A stretch of 64,000 nucleotides of DNA from Pseudomonadota bacterium (GCA_018242505.1 JAFEBU010000038.1:186001-250000), one strand, 5' to 3'; numbered from the stretch's first letter, positions 45,184 through 56,175 are shown. A program made the numbers and translations. The notes: a model not told the origin generated them from the sequence alone.

Positions 45184-46047
45184 ATGATCGAGCCCGATCC
45201 TAGCGCGCCAGCCTCCGCCGGGGAGGCCCCGACCGACGTTCCGCCGGCCGGCTCGCCTGCAGGCGAAGCGGCGGGCGATGAGGCGGCCGGGGGCGTCGCG
45301 TCGTTCGGCTATCGCGACGTGCCCAGGGCCGAGAAGGCCGGCCTGGTGCGCGGCGTGTTCGAGAGCGTGGCGCCGCGATACGACCTGATGAACGACCTGA
45401 TGTCAGGCGGCGTGCACCGTCTCTGGAAGAACGCGCTGGTCGATGTCGTGAACCCGCGGCCGGGCGAGAAGCTGCTCGACGTGGCCGGCGGCACCGGCGA
45501 CATCGCGTTCCGGCTCGCCAGGCGCGTGGCGGAAAGGGGCGGGGAGGGCGCGGCCGCCGATGTCACCATCTGCGACATCAATTCAGCCATGCTGGGCGTG
45601 GGCCGCGACCGCGCCATCGATCGCGGCCTGCTGCGCGGGCTCGCCTGGACGACCGGCGATGCCGAGCATCTGCCGTTTCCCGATCGCTCCTTCGACGCCT
45701 ATACGATCGCGTTCGGGCTGCGCAACGTCACAGACATCGATCAGGCGCTGCGCGAAGCGTATCGCGTGCTGAAGCCCGGCGGACGCTACTACTGCCTGGA
45801 GTTCAGCAAGGTCACCTCGGCACCGATCGGCCGCGTCTATGACGCTTATTCGGAGCGGGCGCTGCCGTTCTTCGGCCGGATGGTGGCGCGCGATGCCGAG
45901 TCCTACCGCTATCTCCACGAGAGCATCCGCCGCTTTCCCCCGCAGCACGAGCTTGCCGCGCGGCTCGGACGCGCAGGCTTCGCGCGCGTCGCCTGGCGCA
46001 ACATGACACTGGGCGTCGTCGCCCTGCATTCGGGCTGGCGAATCTGA
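45184..46047 (+). CDS. ubiE: ubiquinone/menaquinone C-methyltransferase UbiE
   Basis: SAM-dependent C-methylation step of ubiquinone synthesis. After a Pro/Ala-rich N-terminal stretch of about 40 residues, the core has [32 protein letters not shown], the SAM loop [14 protein letters not shown] and the AFGLRNVTD motif. 287 residues, longer than E. coli UbiE (251) because of that N-terminal extension. ATG 45184 chosen. ubiB starts one base after its stop, so the two are cotranscribed. Confidence 0.96.
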   Translation: MIEPDPSAPASAGEAPTDVPPAGSPAGEAAGDEAAGGVASFGYRDVPRAEKAGLVRGVFESVAPRYDLMNDLMSGGVHRLWKNALVDVVNPRPGEKLLDVAGGTGDIAFRLARRVAERGGEGAAADVTICDINSAMLGVGRDRAIDRGLLRGLAWTTGDAEHLPFPDRSFDAYTIAFGLRNVTDIDQALREAYRVLKPGGRYYCLEFSKVTSAPIGRVYDAYSERALPFFGRMVARDAESYRYLHESIRRFPPQHELAARLGRAGFARVAWRNMTLGVVALHSGWRI

Positions 46048-46048
46048 A

Positions 46049-47584
46049 ATGTTCCGGGCCCTGCGCAACGGCTGGCGTCTCCTGCGGATGGCAGTCACCT
46101 TCGCCCGCCACGATGCGCTGCTTCCGCTCGAGGCCCTGGGAATCGCGCCGGCGCTGATCGCCTGGGCGCGCCTGTTCGCCAACCGCCGCCAGACGCGCCG
46201 GCCCGGCGAGCGGCTGGCGGCGGCGCTGCAGGAGCTGGGGCCGTCCTTCATCAAGCTGGGGCAGGCGCTGTCGACCCGCGCGGATCTCTTGAGCGAGGAA
46301 GTGGCGGCCGATCTCGCCCGCCTGCAGGATCACCTGCCGCCGTTCTCCGGCGACGAGGCGCGCCGCACCATCGAGAGCGAGCTCGGCCGGCCGGTCAAGG
46401 AGCTGTTCCAGCGCTTCGACGATCAGCCGGTCGCGGCCGCCTCGATCGCGCAGGTCCATTTCGCCGTGACCTCCGACGGCCGCGAGGTCGCAGTGAAGGT
46501 GCTGCGGCCCGGCATCGAGCAAGCCTTCGCGCGCGACCTCGACCTCTTCTACTGGATGGCCGAGCTGGTCGAGCGCACCCAGCCGCGCTTTCGCCGCCTG
46601 AAGCCGGTCGAATCGGTCAAGGCCTTCGCCGACGTGGTGCGGGTCGAGATGGACCTGCGCATGGAGGCGGCGGCGGCGCAGGAGCTGGGCGAGAATTTCC
46701 GCGACGATCCGAACTACCGCACGCCCGACATCGACTGGGATCGCACCGCGCAGCGCGTCATGACGCTGGAGCGTGTCGACGGCACGCCGATCGGCGATCG
46801 CGACGCGATCGTCGCCGCCGGCCACGATCCCGACACGATCATGAAGAGGTGCGCCGAGGCATTTTTCTTCCAGGTGTTCCGCGACGGCTTCTTCCATGCC
46901 GACATGCATGGCGGCAACGCCTTCGTCGATCGCAGCGGCTGCATCGTCCCGGTCGATTTCGGCATCATGGGTCGCGTCGATGACGACACGCGCGGCTACC
47001 TCGCCGAACTTCTGGTCGCCTTCCTGCGGCGCGACTATCGCGCGGTGGCGGAGGTCCAGTTCCGCGCCGGCTACGTGCCCCAGCACCAGTCGGTCGAGAT
47101 GTTCGCCCAAGCCTGCCGTTCGATCGGCGAGCCGATCTTCGGCAAGCCGAGCCACGAGATTTCGATCGCCCGGCTGCTCGCCCATCTGTTGCGTGTCACC
47201 GAGCAGTTCGAGATGGCGGTGCAGCCGCAGCTCCTGCTGCTGCAGAAGACCATGCTGATGGCCGAGGGCATGGGCACGCGCCTCAATCCCACGGTCAACA
47301 TCTGGGAGCTGGCGCGGCCCCTGATCGAGGACTGGATGGTGACCCATTTCGGTCCGCGCGCCACCATCAGACGCGCCGCGCAGGATCTCGCGCAAGGGCT
47401 GCGCCGCCTGCCGCGCCTGATCGACAACCTCCACCTGGTGGCCGAGCGCGAACGACTCAAGGCCGAGCAGGCCGATATGCTGTCGGCGGCGCCGGTGCGC
47501 GGATGGCGGATCGTGCTCGTCGAGGTGGTCGCGGTGGCGGCCCTGGTCCTGGCGGTGGTGGCGCTCATCGAGGGCTGGACCTGA
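46049..47584 (+). CDS. ubiB: UbiB (ADCK-type atypical kinase/ATPase for ubiquinone synthesis)
   Basis: Membrane-bound atypical protein-kinase-like ATPase required for ubiquinone synthesis. The 511-residue product has the diagnostic KxGQ motif (FIKLGQALSTRADLL), the Ala-rich loop AAASIAQVHFA, HADMHGGNAFV and VDFGIMG, and a C-terminal hydrophobic segment (VVAVAALVLAVVALI) that anchors it in the membrane. Directly behind ubiE. Confidence 0.96.
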   Translation: MFRALRNGWRLLRMAVTFARHDALLPLEALGIAPALIAWARLFANRRQTRRPGERLAAALQELGPSFIKLGQALSTRADLLSEEVAADLARLQDHLPPFSGDEARRTIESELGRPVKELFQRFDDQPVAAASIAQVHFAVTSDGREVAVKVLRPGIEQAFARDLDLFYWMAELVERTQPRFRRLKPVESVKAFADVVRVEMDLRMEAAAAQELGENFRDDPNYRTPDIDWDRTAQRVMTLERVDGTPIGDRDAIVAAGHDPDTIMKRCAEAFFFQVFRDGFFHADMHGGNAFVDRSGCIVPVDFGIMGRVDDDTRGYLAELLVAFLRRDYRAVAEVQFRAGYVPQHQSVEMFAQACRSIGEPIFGKPSHEISIARLLAHLLRVTEQFEMAVQPQLLLLQKTMLMAEGMGTRLNPTVNIWELARPLIEDWMVTHFGPRATIRRAAQDLAQGLRRLPRLIDNLHLVAERERLKAEQADMLSAAPVRGWRIVLVEVVAVAALVLAVVALIEGWT

Positions 47585-47632
47585 TGGACGGCCGATTTTC
47601 GCGACGAGCCGCGCCATGCTAGTCTTTGCGGC

Positions 47633-48859
47633 ATGCTGAACGGCAAGCGCATCCTGTTGATCGTCGCGGGCGGCATTGCGGCCTTCAAGTCGCAAGAGAT
47701 GATTCGCCTGTTGCGCAAGCGCGGCGCCTCGGTGCGCTGCGTTCTGACGGAGGCGGGTGCCAGGTTCGTGACGCCGCTCTCGCTCCAGGCGCTCACCGAG
47801 GATCGGGTCTACAGCGACATGTTCTCGCTCACCGACGAGAGCGAGATGGGCCATATCCAGCTCTCGCGCGATGCCGACCTGCTGGTCGTGGCGCCGGCGA
47901 CGGCAAACCTGCTGGCGCGCATGGCGGCCGGCCTCGCCGACGATCTCGCGTCGACGGTCCTGCTCGCGACCGACAAGCCGGTGCTGGCGGCGCCCGCCAT
48001 GAACGTCCGCATGTGGACCCATGCCGCGACGACGGCCAATGTCGAGACGCTCAAGAAGCGCGGTGTCGCCTTCGTCGGCCCCAATGACGGCGTGATGGCC
48101 TGCAACGAATACGGACCGGGCCGCATGTCCGAGCCGGAGGAAATCGTCGCCGCCATCGAAAGCCTGCTGGCGCAGGACCGGCCGCTCGCCGGCAGGCAGG
48201 CCCTGGTGACGTCAGGCCCGACGCGCGAGGCGATCGACCCGGTGCGCTACATCTCCAATCATTCCTCGGGCAAGCAGGGCCATGCGATCGCCGCGGCGCT
48301 GGCACGTCTTGGCGCCGAAGTGACGCTGGTGAGCGGGCCGGTCACGGTCGCCGATCCCGCCGGCGTGAAGGTATTGAAGATCGATTCAGCGGACGAGATG
48401 CTCGCGGCCTGCCTGCAGGCCGGTGCGGTCGACGTTGCGGTGTGCGCCGCCGCCGTCGCCGACTGGAAAGCAGCCAAGCCCACTTTGGCGAAGATCAAGA
48501 AGAAGCCCGGCGCCGCGCCGCCGACGCTGGAATTGGCGCCCAACCCCGACATCCTGGCAACGCTGTCGAAGCCCGGCTCGAAGCGGCCGAAGCTGGTGGT
48601 GGGTTTCGCCGCCGAAACCGAGAACCTCGTCGCCAACGCCATCGACAAGCGCAAGCGCAAGGGCTGCGACTGGATCGTCGCCAACGACGTTTCGCCGGCC
48701 ACGGGCACCTTCGGGGGAGAGCGCAACACCGTGCATCTGGTGAGCGCCGAGGGTGTCGAGGATTGGCCGACGCTGGCCAAGGACGAGGTCGCGGAGCGGC
48801 TCGTGGGGCGGATCGCCGATCGTCTGGGCCGGCCGCGGCCGGCGGCGGCTGCAGAGTGA
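47633..48859 (+). CDS. coaBC: bifunctional CoaBC (phosphopantothenoylcysteine decarboxylase / ligase)
   Basis: Makes 4'-phosphopantetheine for coenzyme A. The 408-residue product has an N-terminal FMN decarboxylase ([33 protein letters not shown]) and a C-terminal CTP-dependent ligase ([32 protein letters not shown]). Full length. The dut gene follows at once, the usual arrangement in Proteobacteria. coaE, the last CoA step, is about 10 kb downstream in this window. Confidence 0.96.
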   Translation: MLNGKRILLIVAGGIAAFKSQEMIRLLRKRGASVRCVLTEAGARFVTPLSLQALTEDRVYSDMFSLTDESEMGHIQLSRDADLLVVAPATANLLARMAAGLADDLASTVLLATDKPVLAAPAMNVRMWTHAATTANVETLKKRGVAFVGPNDGVMACNEYGPGRMSEPEEIVAAIESLLAQDRPLAGRQALVTSGPTREAIDPVRYISNHSSGKQGHAIAAALARLGAEVTLVSGPVTVADPAGVKVLKIDSADEMLAACLQAGAVDVAVCAAAVADWKAAKPTLAKIKKKPGAAPPTLELAPNPDILATLSKPGSKRPKLVVGFAAETENLVANAIDKRKRKGCDWIVANDVSPATGTFGGERNTVHLVSAEGVEDWPTLAKDEVAERLVGRIADRLGRPRPAAAAE

Positions 48860-48870
48860 CGGAACCACGA

Positions 48871-49353
48871 ATGACGGGTGTCGAGACTGTCGCGATCGAG
48901 ATCGTCCGCCTGCCGCATGGCCGCGACCTCGCGCTTCCCGATTATGCCACGGCCGCCGCGGCCGGCGCCGACCTGCTGGCCGCCATCGACCGGGACATCG
49001 AGCTGCGGCCGCTCGAGCGGCGGATCGTGCCCACCGGCATCGCCATCGCCCTTCCCGCCGGCTTCGAGGCCCAGGTACGGCCGCGCTCCGGGCTGGCGGC
49101 GAAGCACGGCATCACCGTCGCCAATGCGCCGGGCACGATCGACGCCGACTATCGCGGCGAGGTCGGGGTGATCCTGGTCAATTTGAGCAACGAGCCGTTC
49201 AAGCTGAGCCGTGGCATGAGAATTGCGCAGCTCATCGTGGCGCGGCACGCCCGGGCGGTGTGGACGGAGGTGTCGGCGCTCGACGAGACGGCGAGAGGGG
49301 CCGGCGGCTTCGGGTCGACAGGGGTCGGAGCAGAGTCGTCGCGACGAGGCTAG
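48871..49353 (+). CDS. dut: dUTP diphosphatase
   Basis: Hydrolyses dUTP to dUMP, keeping uracil out of DNA. The 160-residue trimeric-type enzyme shows motifs [44 protein letters not shown] and the C-terminal GGFGSTG arm. ATG 48871 is preferred; an in-frame GTG at 48856 would overlap the coaBC stop. Cotranscribed with coaBC. Confidence 0.96.
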   Translation: MTGVETVAIEIVRLPHGRDLALPDYATAAAAGADLLAAIDRDIELRPLERRIVPTGIAIALPAGFEAQVRPRSGLAAKHGITVANAPGTIDADYRGEVGVILVNLSNEPFKLSRGMRIAQLIVARHARAVWTEVSALDETARGAGGFGSTGVGAESSRRG

Positions 49354-49374
49354 GACGCGGGGGACATCGGAAGA

Positions 49375-49839
49375 ATGCCTCGGCTGAGCAAGAAGACCAT
49401 GTTTGCGATCGAGGCAGTCCTCGACGTCGCCTGTCATGTCGGCGACCAGCCGGTGCGCAGCGCCGACATCACCGAGCGCCAGCGCATCCCGAAGCGCTAT
49501 CTCGAGCAAGTGCTGCAGCATCTGGTGCGCGCCGGCATCCTCGCCGGCAAGCGCGGGCCGCGCGGTGGCTATCGCCTGGGCCGGGACAAGGCAGAGATCA
49601 CCCTGGGCGAGATCGTGCGCGTCGTGCGCACGCTCGAAGCCGAGACCGAGCCCAACGATCCGTCGATCGGCTCGCCGCTGGCGCATGAGGTCGTGTGGCC
49701 GATGTGGGAGAAGCTGCGCGACGAGATGATGATGCAGCTCGACATCGTCACCATCGACCAACTCTGCCGGCACGCGAAGGCCAAGGGTCTCGGCGTCGCT
49801 CCTGCCAAGCCGCCGCAGCCGCCTCAGGTCGTCGCCTGA
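49375..49839 (+). CDS. Rrf2 family transcriptional regulator without Fe-S cysteines
   Basis: 154-residue winged-helix regulator of the Rrf2 family: MFAIEAVLDVACHVG, then IPKRYLEQVLQHLVRAGILAGKRGPRGGYRLGRD (recognition helix and wing). IscR-type members carry three cysteines in the following loop; here EITLGEIVRVVRTLEAET and beyond contain none, so it probably does not bind an Fe-S cluster in the usual way. Two cysteines remain elsewhere (C20 region and a C-terminal LCRH). Signal and targets unknown. Next to dut and a CMD-family gene. Confidence 0.85.
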   Translation: MPRLSKKTMFAIEAVLDVACHVGDQPVRSADITERQRIPKRYLEQVLQHLVRAGILAGKRGPRGGYRLGRDKAEITLGEIVRVVRTLEAETEPNDPSIGSPLAHEVVWPMWEKLRDEMMMQLDIVTIDQLCRHAKAKGLGVAPAKPPQPPQVVA

Positions 49840-49889
49840 AGAATCCTGCGCTATGCTCCGCCGTCTTTTTGAGAATGGAGGAGGAGACG

Positions 49890-50312
49890 ATGGCCAGGGC
49901 GACCGCCAAAGCCAGGAAGGGCAAACCCAACCCGCGCAACAAGAAGCTCTACGACGCCGGCATGAAGGTCCGCAAAGCGGTGCTGGGCGCAAGTTATGTC
50001 GACAACTCGATGGCCAACGCCGACGACTTCATGATGTCGTTCCAGGACGTCACCACCGAATACTGCTGGGGCTATGTGTGGACGCGGCCGGGCCTGCCGA
50101 AGAAGACCCGCTCGATGCTGAATCTCGCGATGCTGGCGGCGCTGAACCGCGGTCCGGAATTGAAGCTGCACATCGCCGGCGCGCTGGCCAACGGCCTCAC
50201 CAAGGACGAGATCAAGGAGATATTCCTGCAGGTCGCGATCTATTGCGGCATCCCCGCCAGCCTCGACGCCTTCAAGACCGCACGCGACGTCTTCAAGGAA
50301 CGCGGCATCTGA
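49890..50312 (+). CDS. carboxymuconolactone decarboxylase (CMD) family protein
   Basis: 140-residue protein with the CMD fold, similar to PcaC-type 4-carboxymuconolactone decarboxylases (RSMLNLAMLAALNRGPELKLHIAGALANG; IYCGIPASLDAFK). The family also includes AhpD-type disulfide reductases, but the CxxC of those is absent; a single Cys is in IYCGIP. GGAGGAGGAG at 49877-49886 supports the ATG at 49890 over an in-frame ATG at 49875. No protocatechuate genes are nearby, so its role is uncertain. Confidence 0.82.
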   Translation: MARATAKARKGKPNPRNKKLYDAGMKVRKAVLGASYVDNSMANADDFMMSFQDVTTEYCWGYVWTRPGLPKKTRSMLNLAMLAALNRGPELKLHIAGALANGLTKDEIKEIFLQVAIYCGIPASLDAFKTARDVFKERGI

Positions 50313-50316
50313 GACA

Positions 50317-50790
50317 ATGATCGCCGCTCGGCCGGCGCGACGCGACGCGGCGGCAAGCCTCACCGCGATCTGCCTCAGGTCCAAGGCGCATTGGGAATAC
50401 GACGCCGAGTCCATGCGCCTCAGCACGCCTGCGGCCGCCGTCGATGAGGTGGCCATCGGGCAAGGGCATGTGCTGGTCGGCTGCAATGCCTCGGGCAGAG
50501 CCGTCGGTCTGGTGCGCGCGCAGCCCGACGGCGAAACGGCCACACCGGGATTGATGTTCGTCGATCCGCCGGCCATCGGCACCGGCGTCGGGTGCACGCT
50601 GTTCGAGGCCGCCACCGCGCTCGCGCCCCGGCTTGGCGCCACGCGCCCGGTCATCCTGGCTGACCCCAACGCCGCGCCCTTCTCCGAGTGGATGGGCGCG
50701 CGTTTCCTGCGAAACGCACCGCCGGACGCTATTCCCGGGCGCACCCCGGCGTTTTACGAATACGACCTCACATCCGGAGATGCCTCATGA
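50317..50790 (+). CDS. GNAT-like N-acetyltransferase domain protein
   Basis: 157-residue protein with weak GNAT features: an N-terminal RPARRDAAASLTAICLRSKAHWEYD segment (RSKAHW and YD are common in one GNAT group), a central strand, and a FVDPPAIGTGVGCTLFEAA region in place of the usual acetyl-CoA loop RGxGxG. The loop keeps only part of the pattern, so activity is uncertain. It starts 4 bases after the CMD gene and its TGA overlaps the next ATG, so it belongs to the same operon. Confidence 0.6.
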   Translation: MIAARPARRDAAASLTAICLRSKAHWEYDAESMRLSTPAAAVDEVAIGQGHVLVGCNASGRAVGLVRAQPDGETATPGLMFVDPPAIGTGVGCTLFEAATALAPRLGATRPVILADPNAAPFSEWMGARFLRNAPPDAIPGRTPAFYEYDLTSGDAS

Positions 50791-51698
50791 CCACGCTCGC
50801 GCCGCCCGCCACCATCGCCTTCATCGGTCTCGGCATGATGGGACGTCCGATGGCGAACCGCCTGGCGGAGGCCGGCTTCAAGCTGCGCGTGTTCGACCTC
50901 TCGCAGAAGGCCGTGTCGGATTTCGTCGGCGCCCATCCCTCGGCGCTGGCGACCGCCTCGGCCAAGGCGGCGGCGCAGGGCGCGGCCGCGCTGATCACCA
51001 TGCTGCCCGACGGCAAGGCGGTGCGGCAGGCCGTGTTCGACGGCCGCGACGCCGCCGTCGATGGGCTCGATGCGGGGGCGCTGGTCATCGACATGAGCTC
51101 GTCCAATCCGGTCGACACCCAGACGCTCGCGCGCGATCTCGCCGGCCGCGGCCTCGCGCTGCTCGACGCCCCCGTGTCGGGTGGCGTGAAGCGCGCGATC
51201 GACGGCTCGCTCAGCATCATGGTGGGCGGCGGCGCGGCCGATCTCGAGCGCGCACGGCCGGTCTTCGGCGCCATGGGCAAGACCATCACGCTCTGCGGCC
51301 CCGCCGGCGCCGGCCACGCGATGAAGGCGCTCAACAACTACCTCTCGGCCTCCGGGCTCGTCGCCATGTGCGAGGCGCTGGTCGTGGGCGAGGCGTTCGG
51401 CCTCGATCCCGGCACCATGGTCGATGTCTTCAACAGCTCCACGGGCAAGAGCAACGCCACCGAGGTGAAGGGCCGGCAGTTCGTGGTCTCGCGCACCTTT
51501 GCCGCCGGCTTCACCGCCGGCCTGATGGTCAAGGACCTGCGCACGGCGGCCGACGTGGCAAGCCATCTCAAGCTCAACATGCCCAATCTGAAACAGGCAG
51601 TGTCCTATTGGGCCGACGCCAACGGCCGGATCGGCGCCTCGGCCGACCACACCGAGATCTTCCGCTATGCCGAGATGCTGGCGGAGGAGGAGACATGA
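50787..51698 (+). CDS. NAD(P)-dependent beta-hydroxyacid dehydrogenase (3-hydroxyisobutyrate dehydrogenase family)
   Basis: 303-residue enzyme of the HIBADH/6-phosphogluconate dehydrogenase superfamily. N-terminal Rossmann motif FIGLGMMGRPMANRL, substrate motif LLDAPVSGGVKRAIDGSL, catalytic Lys in GHAMKALNNYL, and the cofactor-side tail MVKDLRTA. Such enzymes oxidise beta-hydroxyacids (hydroxyisobutyrate, tartronate semialdehyde and similar); which one is unclear. Its start overlaps the GNAT stop (ATGA). Last gene of the dut-region run before rho. Confidence 0.88.
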   Translation: MTTLAPPATIAFIGLGMMGRPMANRLAEAGFKLRVFDLSQKAVSDFVGAHPSALATASAKAAAQGAAALITMLPDGKAVRQAVFDGRDAAVDGLDAGALVIDMSSSNPVDTQTLARDLAGRGLALLDAPVSGGVKRAIDGSLSIMVGGGAADLERARPVFGAMGKTITLCGPAGAGHAMKALNNYLSASGLVAMCEALVVGEAFGLDPGTMVDVFNSSTGKSNATEVKGRQFVVSRTFAAGFTAGLMVKDLRTAADVASHLKLNMPNLKQAVSYWADANGRIGASADHTEIFRYAEMLAEEET

Positions 51699-51758
51699 GC
51701 GAGCGCCCCAATTAAGCGGCCAGTCAGGCGCGCGGCCGGTCAGGCGCTCGGCCACCCT

Positions 51759-51787
51759 TTGACATCCCCCCTGCGCATCCGTATATA
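51759..51787 (+). promoter_or_regulatory. near-consensus sigma-70 promoter of rho
   Basis: TTGACA (51759-51764), 17-base spacer and TATATA (51782-51787): perfect -35, -10 with one mismatch and ideal spacing. Transcription would start near 51795, giving an mRNA leader of about 130 bases with a GC hairpin (GCGCCGCCGCCCGGCGG). A long structured leader suits the known autoregulation of rho. Confidence 0.8.
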
Positions 51788-51925
51788 GGCGCCACCTCAG
51801 GGCCCTTGGCGCCGCCGCCCGGCGGTGATCGACGGGGTCCACCAGAACGACACAGCACTCGTCATTTGAAACTCGGCCATCCGGTCGCGCGAGCGCGTGC
51901 GTCATTTCCCAACCATTGAAGACCC

Positions 51926-53305
<1,380 letters not shown>

Positions 53306-53318
53306 GATGGTTCAGGTC

Positions 53319-53346
53319 CACCCCTTCGCGAAAGCGAAGGGGTGGT
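53319..53346 (+). terminator. hairpin after rho
   Basis: CCACCCCTTCGC - GAAA - GCGAAGGGGTGG: a perfect 12-bp stem with a GAAA tetraloop, 13 bases after the rho stop. No U-run follows, so it may be a Rho-independent terminator of weak form or a 3' stabiliser. Confidence 0.65.
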
Positions 53347-53414
53347 GTCGCCGTCATACGACGACAGAGGGTCGAAAGTGCCGACGATGCAGGACCCCAT
53401 CGTCGCCCGGCCGC

Positions 53415-53437
53415 TTTCGCCGCCAGGAGCGGCGAAA
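53415..53437. repeat. inverted repeat between rho and aroE
   Basis: TTTCGCCGC - cagga - GCGGCGAAA: a perfect 9-bp stem in the 211-bp gap between the convergent rho and aroE genes. It could end aroE transcripts from the minus strand. Confidence 0.5.
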
Positions 53438-53516
53438 CGGCGGCACTTCTCCTGCCGGATTTCGGCACGGGGAAGAAAGCTGAAGCTATGGCGTTACGCC
53501 CCGAGGCCCGCGAGCG

Positions 53517-54434
53517 TTACGCTCCGAGATCGGCGGCCACGGCGTGGCGCTGCTCGGGACTGACGGCGACCGGGACACCGAACCACGCCTCGAAGCCCAT
53601 CCGTCCCTGGTGCAGCAGCATGCCGAGTCCGTCGATGCAGCGGTTGCCGCGCGCGCGGGCGGCGGCCAGCAACGGCGTCTCCAGGGGCACATAGACGATG
53701 TCGTCGACGGCGGCGGTCACGGGCAGGCGAGCGAGATCGAGATCGAGCGGCGGCTGGCCCTTCATGCCGAGCGAGGTCGTGTTCACGAGCAGCGTGGCGC
53801 CGTCGAGCATCGCGGCGCGCTCGTCCCACCGTTCGATCGCGATCTGGCGGCCGTCAGCAGGCGTGAAGGCAAGGCCGAGCTCGACCGCCGCGCTTTGCGT
53901 GCGGTTGATCAGGCGCAGCTCGGGGACGCCGGCGTCGACCAGCGAAGCCACCACCGCACGGGCCGCCCCGCCGGCGCCCAGCACGACCACCGGTCCCGCA
54001 TCCGCCGTCCAGGCCGGCGCGCCGTCCTTCAGCGCGGCGAGGAAGCCGAAGCCGTCGCTGTTGCGGCCTTCCAGCATGCCGTCGGGGTGTTTGATCACGG
54101 TGTTCACCGCCCCGATCCGCGCCGCGTCGGGATGGATGCGATCCAGCAGCGGCATGATCTCGATCTTGTGCGGCAGGGTGAGGTTGCAACCGCGCGCGTT
54201 GGGCGTGCGCCGCAGGAAGGCGACCAGCGCCTCGAGCGCGGGCGTCCTGGGTTCGACCGGCAGGCGGCCGTAATGGCCGTCGATCCCGTGCTGCTTCAGC
54301 CAGAAGCCGTGCAGTGCCGGCGAGCGCGAGTGGTCGACCGGCCAGCCGACGATGGCGGCGAACGGTCGTCCGCGGGCCTCGGCCAGCAGGCGCTCATAGG
54401 CGTTCATGGGGCGGCGTTCATGGGACGGGTTCAT
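53517..54434 (-). CDS. aroE: shikimate dehydrogenase
   Basis: NADP-dependent reduction of dehydroshikimate to shikimate in aromatic amino acid synthesis. Substrate motifs GWPVDHSRSPALHG and CNLTLPHK (catalytic Lys), catalytic Asp in NSDGFGF, NADP loop VLGAGGAARAV and NRT motif. About 305 residues from ATG 54434, which overlaps the maf stop (ATGA); the ATG at 54407 (MNAYERLLAEA) is an alternative nearer the family length. Cotranscribed with maf. Confidence 0.95.
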   Translation of the reverse strand: MNPSHERRPMNAYERLLAEARGRPFAAIVGWPVDHSRSPALHGFWLKQHGIDGHYGRLPVEPRTPALEALVAFLRRTPNARGCNLTLPHKIEIMPLLDRIHPDAARIGAVNTVIKHPDGMLEGRNSDGFGFLAALKDGAPAWTADAGPVVVLGAGGAARAVVASLVDAGVPELRLINRTQSAAVELGLAFTPADGRQIAIERWDERAAMLDGATLLVNTTSLGMKGQPPLDLDLARLPVTAAVDDIVYVPLETPLLAAARARGNRCIDGLGMLLHQGRMGFEAWFGVPVAVSPEQRHAVAADLGA

Positions 54435-55039
54435 GCGGCTTTGGCCAGGCCGACGCCATGGCCGGCAAGGAAGGACAGCAAAGGCAGCAGAGGCAGGCCC
54501 AGGATGGTGAAATAATCGCCGTCGACACGGCTGAAGAGGTGGGCGCCCAGTCCCTCGAGCTGATAGGCGCCGACCGAGTCCAACACGGCATCGCCGGCCC
54601 GCGCCAGATAGGCGTCGAGGAAGGCCTCGTTGAAGGGACGCATGGTGAGCCGCGCCCGCTCGTTCCAGTGCCACAGCCGGGCGCCGCCGCGCGCCACGAC
54701 GACGCAGGAGAAGAGTTCGTGCGTCTGGCCGCGCAGGGCGAGGAGCTGCTTGCGGGCCGCCTCGATCGAGGATGGCTTGTCGAACAGGCGGCCCTGGCAG
54801 GCGAGTGTCGAATCGCCGCCCACCACCATCGCTTCCGGATGCTTCGTCGAGACGCGCAGCGCCTTCATCTCGGCCAGCTTCTCGGCGATCTCCTGCGGCG
54901 CCGACCGCTTGGCGAGCAGGCTGCGCTTGACCTCCTCCTCGTCGACGCCCGACGGTTCGCTCTCGAAGTTGAGACCGGCATTGCGGAGAAGCTGGCGGCG
55001 GGACGAGCTGGCGGACGCGAGGATGAGCGAAGTGGGCAT
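54431..55039 (-). CDS. maf: Maf/YceF-family nucleotide pyrophosphatase
   Basis: House-cleaning nucleoside triphosphate pyrophosphatase that hydrolyses modified or non-canonical nucleotides. In the 202-residue product the signature is ILASASSSRRQLL at the N-terminus, with VVGGDSTL, FDKPSS and the DYFTILGLPLLPL C-terminal region. Which of the YceF- or YhdE-like specificities applies cannot be told. aroE follows directly. The common alphaproteobacterial maf-aroE-coaE-dnaQ order is interrupted here: coaE-dnaQ lie 4 kb away on the other strand. Confidence 0.93.
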   Translation of the reverse strand: MPTSLILASASSSRRQLLRNAGLNFESEPSGVDEEEVKRSLLAKRSAPQEIAEKLAEMKALRVSTKHPEAMVVGGDSTLACQGRLFDKPSSIEAARKQLLALRGQTHELFSCVVVARGGARLWHWNERARLTMRPFNEAFLDAYLARAGDAVLDSVGAYQLEGLGAHLFSRVDGDYFTILGLPLLPLLSFLAGHGVGLAKAA

Positions 55040-55050
55040 GGGACCTGGGA

Positions 55051-56175
55051 TTACGCGGGCTCCAGACGGTACAATCCACCGTCATCGCTGTGGGTGACAA
55101 GATAGAGGAGCCCGTCCGGGCCCTGGCGCACGTCGCGAATAAAGGGAAGACGGTCGATGAGCAACCGTTCCTCGCCGACATATCGGTCGCCGTCCATGTC
55201 GATGCGGAACAGGGCGCTGTCCGACAAGGCGCCGGTGAACAGCGAGCCTTTCCAGCCCGGGAACGCGTCTCCGGTATAGAACGCAAGGCCGCAGGGCGAG
55301 ATCGAGGGCACCCAGAAGCGGACGGGGTCCGTCATCCCCGGCAGGCTCTTGTGATCGGAGATCTTGGCGCCGCTGTAGTCGATGCCGTGGGTGGCCAGCG
55401 GCCAGCCGTAATTGGCGCCGGCGGTCAGAAGGTTCAGTTCGTCACCGCCGCGCGGCCCATGCTCGACCAGCCAGATCCGGCCGGTGACGGGGTGCAGGGC
55501 GATGCCCTGCGGGTTGCGATGGCCGTAAGTGAAGATCTCCGGCCGCACGCCGGCGCGGCCGACAAAGGGGTTGTCGGGCGGCACCGAGCCATCGTCCCTG
55601 AGGCGCACGACCTTGCCGGCGAGATCGCCCAGCCTCTGCGCGCGCTGCATCTGGAAGCGCTCGCCCGTGGTCACATACATCAGGCCGGCCCGGTCGAAGA
55701 CGATCCGCGAGCCGAAGTGCAGGCCGCCGGAGCCGCGCGGCAGGGCCTCGAAGATCGGGCGGACCGCCCGCAGGCCGCCGCTTTCGGCCAGCTCGGCGCG
55801 CGCCACCACGGTCGCGGCGCCGTCCGGGCCCGCGGCGGAATAGGACAGGTACAGGACGCGGTTCTCGGCGAAGCGGGGGTGCAGGCAGACGTCCAGCAGC
55901 CCTCCCTGGACCTGGGCGAAGACCTTGGGCACGCCGCCCACCGCTGCGCGCTCCAGCCGGCCATTGGCGAAGATCCGCAGGCGGCCCGGCCGTTCGGTGA
56001 TCAGGAGGCGGCCGTCGGGCAGGAAGGCGATCGCCCACGGCTGCTCCAGCTTCCGGCTCAGCGTCACCAGGCGATATGACACCTTGGCGCTGCGGATCAC
56101 ATCCTGTGCGCGCACGATCGCCGGCGCCGCCAGGGTGGCGACGGCGGCGGCGAGGAAGGAACGACGCTGTTGCAA
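55051..56175 (-). CDS. PQQ-dependent soluble aldose/sugar dehydrogenase family protein
   Basis: 374-residue periplasmic six-bladed beta-propeller (YliI/Asd type). A signal peptide is visible at the N-terminus (RRSFLAAAVATLAAPAIVRAQ, with RR suggesting Tat). Family motifs include QPWAIAFLPDGRLLITERPG, GGLLDVCLHPRF, YGHRNPQGIALHP and HGPRGGDELNLL, with the PQQ/calcium-binding His and Arg residues. Substrate probably an aldose sugar. Divergent from the flavin monooxygenase gene. Between maf and coaE it looks like an insertion. Confidence 0.9.
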   Translation of the reverse strand: MQQRRSFLAAAVATLAAPAIVRAQDVIRSAKVSYRLVTLSRKLEQPWAIAFLPDGRLLITERPGRLRIFANGRLERAAVGGVPKVFAQVQGGLLDVCLHPRFAENRVLYLSYSAAGPDGAATVVARAELAESGGLRAVRPIFEALPRGSGGLHFGSRIVFDRAGLMYVTTGERFQMQRAQRLGDLAGKVVRLRDDGSVPPDNPFVGRAGVRPEIFTYGHRNPQGIALHPVTGRIWLVEHGPRGGDELNLLTAGANYGWPLATHGIDYSGAKISDHKSLPGMTDPVRFWVPSISPCGLAFYTGDAFPGWKGSLFTGALSDSALFRIDMDGDRYVGEERLLIDRLPFIRDVRQGPDGLLYLVTHSDDGGLYRLEPA

